25,748 nt of DNA. It comes from DATKIY01 sp035543875 (lineage in GTDB: Bacteria; Actinomycetota; Actinomycetes; JAHEKZ01). Below the pieces are notes generated by a model. It was not told the DNA's origin, did not search any database, and saw only the letters and a program-made list of their open reading frames with translations. Position numbers and translations under genes: made by a program. Of the stretch, positions 20,835 to 25,748 are shown piece after piece. Where the stretch lies: contig DATKIY010000097.1 in assembly GCA_035543875.1 (NCBI GenBank), positions 1 through 25,748 of the forward strand. Direction: 5' to 3'. Numbering within the stretch: the stretch's first letter is position 1; every line of letters starts with the position of its first letter.

Positions 20835-22351
20835 AACCTCGCTGTGGCGATGAGGTCAACTCCCTCACTGGCCACCACGCGGGCATCTAACCAGGTGCCG
20901 ATCGGAAGATGGGCTTCCCTAGCCGATTCCCTAGCCGATTCCTCCGCCGAATCCCTAGCCGAACCCAAAACCAAAGTAGTGCCGTCCACGTCGGGGCCTT
21001 GGTGCTCGGCACGTGCCACCGCGCCTTCCGGAGATGACTCCTCTACGAGCAGTCGGACGGACTCGCCAACGCGGTCTTCCGCTCGCTGGGCGGTGAGCTG
21101 TTCGGTCAGGCGCACGAAGCGTTCGACGTGGTCAGCGATTTCGACTGCGTCTAGCTGCGCTTCGAAAAGTTCCGCCTCAGTGCCATCTTCATTGGAGTAG
21201 CCGAAAACGCCGACTGCATCGAGCCTTGCCTCGACGAGAAAACGCTCGAGCTCAGCTCGATCTTGCTCGGTCTCCCCAGGAAACCCAACAATGACGTTCG
21301 ATCGGATACCCGCGTGCGCACTGCGGCTTCTGATTTGCGAAATGAGATCTAGAAACCGATCGGCATCTCCGAAACGACGCATTCGACGAAGCACTGGCCC
21401 GCTTGCGTGCTGAAAGGAGAGGTCGAAGTATGCGGCAACCTTCGGAGTACTCGTCATGACTTCAACGAGTCCGGGACGCGTCTCCGCCGGTTGCAAGTAG
21501 CTCACTCGAACTCGTTCGATGCCGTCAATCTCAGCGAGCGACGGCAGAAGGCGCTCAAGCAACCGCAGGTCGCCAAGGTCCTTGCCATAAGACGTTGAGT
21601 TCTCGCTGACCAAGAACAACTCACTCACGCCTTGCTCGGCGAGCCACTTCGCCTCAGTCAGCACATCGTCGGGCAACCGAGAGATGAAGGCACCCCGAAA
21701 TGTTGGGATCGCACAGAAGGAGCATCGGCGGTCGCAGCCCGACGCAATCTTCAACGGTGCGACTGGACGACCGTCGAGTCGACGTCTTACTGCGCGCGGT
21801 CCGGACGCCGGGCCAACGCCTTCGGGAAGTAGATCGTGTCCAGGCGTCGTGACCGCGGAGCCCGCACGATCAGTCGGAGCCATCGGCAACAGCAACCGCC
21901 GGTCCCGAGGCACGGGCGGCGCGGGGCGATCGCCAGCCAGAACCGCCCGCACCTTGGCTGCGATGTCGGGATAGTCGTCGAACCCGAGCACGGCGTCTGC
22001 CTCTGGCAGGGAAGCGGCCAGCTCCCCGCCATAGCGTTCGGCCAGGCACCCCACCGCAATGACGGCCGAGGGGCCGCCACCCGCGTCGTGCGGGGGCCTG
22101 CCCTGGGGTTCGGTCTGAGGCTGATCCTGCGGAGCGGCAGCGACCTTGAGGTCAGCCGCTGCCAGGAGCGTGTCGACCGAGTCTTTCTTGGCGGCTTCGA
22201 CGAACCCACACGTGTTGACGATCACCGCATCTGCGAGCTCTGGTTCGTCGACCAGTTCCATGCCCGCCAACTCAAACCGCGCAGCCAACTCCTGCGAGTC
22301 TACGTCGTTGCGTGCACAGCCAAGGGTGACAAGCGAAATGCGAGTGGTCAC
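20831..22351 (-). CDS. rimO: Ribosomal protein S12 methylthiotransferase
   Basis: A 506-residue radical SAM enzyme that puts a methylthio group on the aspartate (position 88 in E. coli numbering) of ribosomal protein S12. The first cluster cysteines are Cys12 (TLGCARN), Cys48 (NTCGF) and Cys102 (VGCLAERY). The radical SAM cysteines are Cys206, Cys210 and Cys213 in SGCDRRCSFCAIPTFRG, and GFPGE lies near 357. A TRAM domain closes the protein. TLGCARND rather than YGCQMN separates it from MiaB at the other end of the window. Two low-complexity inserts make it longer than most: a Gln/Pro/Gly-rich one at about residues 71-95, and a Ser-Ala-Arg-Asp repeat at 464-479 within the TRAM region. GTG 22351 lies one base after the rodZ-like stop. 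Confidence 0.95.
   Translation of the reverse strand: MTTRISLVTLGCARNDVDSQELAARFELAGMELVDEPELADAVIVNTCGFVEAAKKDSVDTLLAAADLKVAAAPQDQPQTEPQGRPPHDAGGGPSAVIAVGCLAERYGGELAASLPEADAVLGFDDYPDIAAKVRAVLAGDRPAPPVPRDRRLLLPMAPTDRAGSAVTTPGHDLLPEGVGPASGPRAVRRRLDGRPVAPLKIASGCDRRCSFCAIPTFRGAFISRLPDDVLTEAKWLAEQGVSELFLVSENSTSYGKDLGDLRLLERLLPSLAEIDGIERVRVSYLQPAETRPGLVEVMTSTPKVAAYFDLSFQHASGPVLRRMRRFGDADRFLDLISQIRSRSAHAGIRSNVIVGFPGETEQDRAELERFLVEARLDAVGVFGYSNEDGTEAELFEAQLDAVEIADHVERFVRLTEQLTAQRAEDRVGESVRLLVEESSPEGAVARAEHQGPDVDGTTLVLGSARDSAEESARESAREAHLPIGTWLDARVVASEGVDLIATARL
20915..20962 (-). repeat. Four-unit 12-base tandem repeat inside rimO
   Basis: Four back-to-back 12-base units read as TTCCCTAGCCGA on the plus strand. 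The first two are identical; the third has three changes and the fourth one. They encode Ser-Ala-Arg-Asp, Ser-Ala-Glu-Glu, Ser-Ala-Arg-Glu, Ser-Ala-Arg-Glu in the RimO TRAM domain. In-frame length keeps the gene intact whatever the copy number. Confidence 0.9.
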
Positions 22352-22352
22352 G

Positions 22353-23111
22353 TCAGCCAGCGGAGCCTTCGGGATCGTTTGGCGTGAAGGTCAGATGAGC
22401 GACCTGACCAGCCGCACCGGGAGACCCGACGTTAGTGCCGTTGACAACTAGCGAGACTCCCGCTGCATTTCCAACGACCACCTTGAGTGCTTTGTCATCC
22501 CGGAAAGTTTTTGACTGACCTTGCGACAAGTTGTCTGAGAACAAAACTGCGCCACTCGAATTGGTGACCTGCAACCAGCTCACAGCATTAGGAAACGCAG
22601 AGACTTTCAAAACCACTTCGTCGGGCGCTTGCGCAACTTGCGTCTTGGTTTCTTCGGGGTCAGGTGAAGCTGTCGTTTCGGGAGCGGTAACGGTCGGCTC
22701 TGGATTGGCAACCGTGGTGGTTCCACGGCTGCCGTCGCTGTCGGAACGGAATACCTGGAAAGCAACCAGCCCCACCGCGATCACCAACGCAGTCGCCATT
22801 ACGGCACTCCAGTTCGCCCCACGCCTTTCCTTGGTGGTGCTCGTCTCGGCGTCGAATACCTCGGTAGCAGTCGGCGCAGTGACCGCATGAGCTGCGTCGT
22901 ACTCGGCTACCAGCGGTTCAGGATCGAGCCCGATTACCGCCGCGATCGACCGAATGTGACCTCGGGCGTAGACATCGCCTCCACACAGCTCGAACGAGTC
23001 CTGTTCAATCGCGCTGACCACAGCGCCCCGGATTCGAGTGCGCTCGCTCACCTGGGCAATCGAGAGGCCGGCCGACTCTCTGGCGGCTCGGATCGACTCA
23101 CCCAGGGACAC
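22353..23111 (-). CDS. RodZ-like protein: helix-turn-helix, one membrane helix, DUF4115
   Basis: A 252-residue membrane protein. An N-terminal helix-turn-helix of the RodZ type (residues about 5-65, LGESIRAARESAGLSIAQVSERTRIR split by family turns) faces the cytoplasm. A single helix at about 103-121 crosses the membrane, then a Thr/Pro/Glu-rich linker (122-160) leads to the outer DUF4115 domain (165-240). RodZ proteins tie the cell-shape machinery to the membrane; the actinobacterial version, beside ftsK and rimO, is widespread but poorly studied. GTG 23111 is chosen over the longer GTG 23129 because AGGAGG lies six bases ahead of it. Its stop is one base before rimO. The only clear gap upstream is the 147-base space to ftsK. 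Confidence 0.88.
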   Translation of the reverse strand: MSLGESIRAARESAGLSIAQVSERTRIRGAVVSAIEQDSFELCGGDVYARGHIRSIAAVIGLDPEPLVAEYDAAHAVTAPTATEVFDAETSTTKERRGANWSAVMATALVIAVGLVAFQVFRSDSDGSRGTTTVANPEPTVTAPETTASPDPEETKTQVAQAPDEVVLKVSAFPNAVSWLQVTNSSGAVLFSDNLSQGQSKTFRDDKALKVVVGNAAGVSLVVNGTNVGSPGAAGQVAHLTFTPNDPEGSAG

Positions 23112-23117
23112 GCGTGA

Positions 23118-23123
23118 CCTCCT
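23118..23123 (-). promoter_or_regulatory. Shine-Dalgarno site that sets the RodZ-like start
   Basis: A perfect AGGAGG on the minus strand, six bases before the GTG at 23111. The longer GTG start at 23129 would place this site inside the coding region and has no site of its own. Confidence 0.85.
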
Positions 23124-23167
23124 CGACACTGATTACTAGTCTGACCGTCTGCTTTGTCTCGCGCAGT

Positions 23168-23182
23168 CGAATCTAAGATTCG
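23168..23182. promoter_or_regulatory. Perfect inverted repeat between ftsK and the rodZ-like gene
   Basis: CGAATC-TAA-GATTCG, two six-base arms about a three-base centre, 57 bases upstream of the RodZ-like GTG at 23111. Its size and symmetry suit a dimeric regulator's operator, but no known box is matched. Closer to the gene, GAGACA and TAGTAA spaced by 16 bases (minus strand) could be a weak promoter. Confidence 0.35.
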
Positions 23183-23258
23183 CTACCAGTCTAAGCGCCA
23201 TGCGCGCCGCGGACAAAAGTCCGACATTGGCACGACTACAGACCAGCAGCGCCTTGGG

Positions 23259-25748
23259 TCACTGACCCGAAAGACCGGCGAGGACTTCTGCAATCTCATC
23301 CGGTTTGACAAGCACGTCGCGAGCTTTCGAACCTTCGGACGGGCCGACGATGCCGCGACTTTCCATCAGATCCATCAGACGTCCGGCCTTCGCAAAACCC
23401 ACCCGGAGCTTGCGCTGCAACATCGACGTCGAGCCGAACTGGGTGGAGACAACCAGCTCCACCGCCTGAAGCAGGACGTCCAGATCGTCGCCGATGTCCT
23501 CGTCGATCTCTTTGCGACGTTGCACCTGTGTGACGTCGTCGCGGTAGGTAGGCCGTAGCTGTTCTTTCACGTGGGCGACAACCGCAGCCACCTCTTGCTC
23601 GGTGACCCATGAACCCTGGACCCGGACCGGTTTGCTCGCTCCCATCGGCAAGAAGAGAGCGTCCCCTTGTCCAACGAGTTTCTCCGCGCCCGGTTGGTCC
23701 AAAATGACACGGCTGTCCGCCAAGGACGACGTCGCGAATGCCAACCGACTCGGGACGTTGGCTTTGATGAGTCCAGTGACGACGTCGACACTGGGACGCT
23801 GGGTAGCCAGGACGAGGTGAATACCCGCCGCACGAGCAAGTTGTGTGATCCGAACAATCGAGTCCTCGACATCGCGCGGAGCGACCATCATCAGGTCGGC
23901 AAGCTCGTCGACCACAACGAGCAGATATGGGTAAGGCTGCAAGACGCGTTCGCTTCCGGCCGGTGGTGTTACCTTCCCCGCGCGCAGCGCCTTGTTGAAG
24001 TCATCGACATGCCGAAATCCGTACGCGGCCAAGTCGTCGTATCGCATCTCCATTTCACGCACGACCCACTGCAGTGCCTCTGCTGCTTTCTTGGGGTTCG
24101 TAATGATGGGAGTAATCAAATGCGGAATGCCCTCGTAGACGGTGAGCTCCACCCGCTTCGGGTCGACAAGCACCATGCGCACTTCGTCGGGAGTCGCGCG
24201 CAACAGGACACTGGTAATCAAGGTGTTCATACAGCCGGACTTACCGGCACCCGTCGCACCGGCGACGAGCAAGTGAGGCATTTTGGCCAGATTGGCCGAG
24301 ATATACCCGCCCTCAACGTCCTTTCCTAGCCCCACAACCATCGGATGATGATCATTTCTGGCCGTAGCCGATCGCAGCACGTCCCCGAGGCTCACCACCT
24401 CTCGATCGCTGTTGGGAATCTCAATCCCGATCGCAGACTTGCCTGGGATCGGCGACAGGATCCGCACGTCAGCGCTGGCGACGGCGTATGCAATGTTCTT
24501 GCTGAGCGCAGTCACTCGTTCGACTTTGACGGCGGGGCCAAGCTCGACCTCGTACCGAGTGACGGTTGGACCGCGCGAGAATCCGGTCACTGACGCGTCA
24601 ATGCCGAACTGGTCCAGCACTTCGGTCAGCGCTGCGACCACGTGGTCATTGGCTTTGCTGTGCGTCTTGTGTGGTGACCCCTGACGCAAGATGGCGGGGT
24701 CTGGCAATGTGTAAGTGACTTCGCCAGCAAGCAGCAGCTGTTCGACGCGTTGCGGAAGCGGTGTCGACGGCGGAAGCTCGATTTCCGTGTCGGTTGTGGC
24801 GACAGCCAGCTGCGAGTCAGTCGTTGGGCCATCGGATGAATCGGCGCCGATCGCGTCTGCCGGAACTGCGATCACCGGTGAGTCGTAGGGCTCTGCTCCC
24901 AGTGCGTTGCCAGCTTCGCTTGTTGCGTCCATCCCATCGTCGGCAAAAGAACCGACGCGTCGTCGAGGGCGGCGCCTGCGCAGTGGCTGGAGGTCGTGTT
25001 CGCCTTCTGCAACCAAGTCATGCTGGCTGGGCTCATCTTCGACTGACTCGTCGAGCGGCTGATGCGACCATCCGACCAGGCGGCCCAACCGATTGCGGAG
25101 GCCACTGATTCGTTCAGGAATCTGGTGCACGGGCGTTGCGGTAAGAACCAGCAACCCGAAGCCAGCAAGCAACACCAGCAGTGGAACTGCGACCCAGACG
25201 GTGACGGCAGACACCAAGGGAGCAGAGAACATGAAGCCAATCAGGCCACCACCTGCGCGCATGGCCTCCTTACCTTCAGGTGGCTGCGGCGTCCCGGCCA
25301 GCGCATGGACGATTCCCAGAACTCCGCCCAGAAAGGCCGTCCATCCGATGATGATGCGTCCTGTCGGCGCATGACCGGCCGGATGCCGAAGCACCCACCA
25401 GGCCAACACCACAAGCAGCAGCGGAATGGTCCATGCCAAGGATCCAGTAGCTCCGGCAACGAACGCATGCACGCTCCCGCCAGCGACACCGCGAAGTGAC
25501 CACCATTCGCTGGCTGCCACCACGATGGCTGCGGCAATCAGCATCAGGCCGACACCGTCTCGGCGATGCTCGGGGTCAATTTCGCGTGCTGAGGTGCCAA
25601 TCCGTCGCGCGATGGCACCGCAGACGTGGGCGATGCCCAACCAAAGCGATCGCGCCAAACCGCCCAACGCCTGGGCCAGAGTAAGGAGAGGGTGACTGGA
25701 TCGTTTGCGCGACCGCTTGGCTGCGGCACGCTTACGAGCGCTTGCCGA
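23259..25748 (-). CDS. ftsK: DNA translocase FtsK, 5'-truncated by window edge
   Basis: A hexameric ATP-driven DNA pump at the division septum that clears and aligns chromosome ends. The frame is open to the last base of the window with a Lys/Arg/Ala-rich stretch (KRAAAKRSRKR), so the start is outside; the TTG at 25667 is not the true start. Four hydrophobic helices lie between about 25560 and 25130, then a disordered acidic linker with an Arg-rich patch (about 24990-24950). The motor domain shows Walker A GATGAGKS (24260-24237) and Walker B LLVVVDE (about 23924-23904), followed by ATQRPSVDVVTG. The C-terminal gamma winged helix, which reads polar DNA signals, is at about 23480-23280. The linker is short compared with E. 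coli, as in other actinobacteria. Confidence 0.96.
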   Translation of the reverse strand, partial: SASARKRAAAKRSRKRSSHPLLTLAQALGGLARSLWLGIAHVCGAIARRIGTSAREIDPEHRRDGVGLMLIAAAIVVAASEWWSLRGVAGGSVHAFVAGATGSLAWTIPLLLVVLAWWVLRHPAGHAPTGRIIIGWTAFLGGVLGIVHALAGTPQPPEGKEAMRAGGGLIGFMFSAPLVSAVTVWVAVPLLVLLAGFGLLVLTATPVHQIPERISGLRNRLGRLVGWSHQPLDESVEDEPSQHDLVAEGEHDLQPLRRRRPRRRVGSFADDGMDATSEAGNALGAEPYDSPVIAVPADAIGADSSDGPTTDSQLAVATTDTEIELPPSTPLPQRVEQLLLAGEVTYTLPDPAILRQGSPHKTHSKANDHVVAALTEVLDQFGIDASVTGFSRGPTVTRYEVELGPAVKVERVTALSKNIAYAVASADVRILSPIPGKSAIGIEIPNSDREVVSLGDVLRSATARNDHHPMVVGLGKDVEGGYISANLAKMPHLLVAGATGAGKSGCMNTLITSVLLRATPDEVRMVLVDPKRVELTVYEGIPHLITPIITNPKKAAEALQWVVREMEMRYDDLAAYGFRHVDDFNKALRAGKVTPPAGSERVLQPYPYLLVVVDELADLMMVAPRDVEDSIVRITQLARAAGIHLVLATQRPSVDVVTGLIKANVPSRLAFATSSLADSRVILDQPGAEKLVGQGDALFLPMGASKPVRVQGSWVTEQEVAAVVAHVKEQLRPTYRDDVTQVQRRKEIDEDIGDDLDVLLQAVELVVSTQFGSTSMLQRKLRVGFAKAGRLMDLMESRGIVGPSEGSKARDVLVKPDEIAEVLAGLSGQ

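Noticed and set aside
23210..23223. CGGAC-AAAA-GTCCG hairpin after ftsK as a terminator
   Set aside because: Five-base stem with no T-run on the minus strand; the GGGTC-ACT-GACCC fold over the ftsK stop (23256-23268) is also too short.
1..25748. CRISPR arrays, IS elements, phage attachment sites, tRNA genes
   Set aside because: No spaced direct repeats, transposase, integrase or cloverleaf-like sequence was seen by eye; a tRNA scan was not possible here.

Overview
The window is a piece of actinobacterial chromosome. GC content is high, roughly 60% by eye. Genes are tightly packed with many GTGA/ATGA stop-start overlaps. The gene set (ftsK, rodZ-like, rimO, pgsA, cinA, clgR, DUF3046, recA, recX, miaB, miaA, dapF) runs in an order close to the one I remember around recA in Mycobacterium and Streptomyces. 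The order within Actinomycetes cannot be fixed from the sequence. No rRNA, tRNA, CRISPR array, insertion sequence or intein was seen, and no gene-free stretch exceeds about 210 bases.

Left end (1-1936, plus strand): the tail of a GNAT acetyltransferase, then a DUF222/HNH protein of the 13E12-repeat type. Its start codon lies inside a LexA (SOS) box. Next (1966-6748, minus strand) comes a likely operon, miaB - class III dioxygenase-like gene - miaA - dapF - SCO6745-like gene, linked by 4-base overlaps. It joins tRNA A37 hypermodification with lysine/peptidoglycan precursor synthesis. A plus-strand secreted delta-60 repeat protein (6916-8151) interrupts the conserved block.

Centre (8159-15990): recA-recX on the minus strand. 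Upstream of recA are two separate DNA-damage signals: a proximal promoter matching the RecA-NDp (PafBC-type) consensus and a distal LexA box. Further upstream are an MFS transporter and DUF3046, and divergently the large helicase gene lhr. A secreted sugar-dehydrogenase-like protein with Ig-like and PA14 modules (15992-18481) converges on lhr with a one-base gap.

Right end (18688-25748, minus strand): ftsK (cut by the window edge), then a rodZ-like gene, rimO, pgsA and cinA in a tight cluster, then clgR and a TetR regulator whose best start is a CTG overlapping the clgR stop. Together these are housekeeping genes for chromosome segregation, cell shape, ribosome modification, phospholipid synthesis and proteolysis control.

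The core is ordinary. The points of interest are regulatory (two SOS boxes, the PafBC-type promoter, the CTG start), an altered helicase motif VI in Lhr, an in-frame 12-base repeat in rimO, and the accessory secreted proteins. I did not find a convincing wholly new system.
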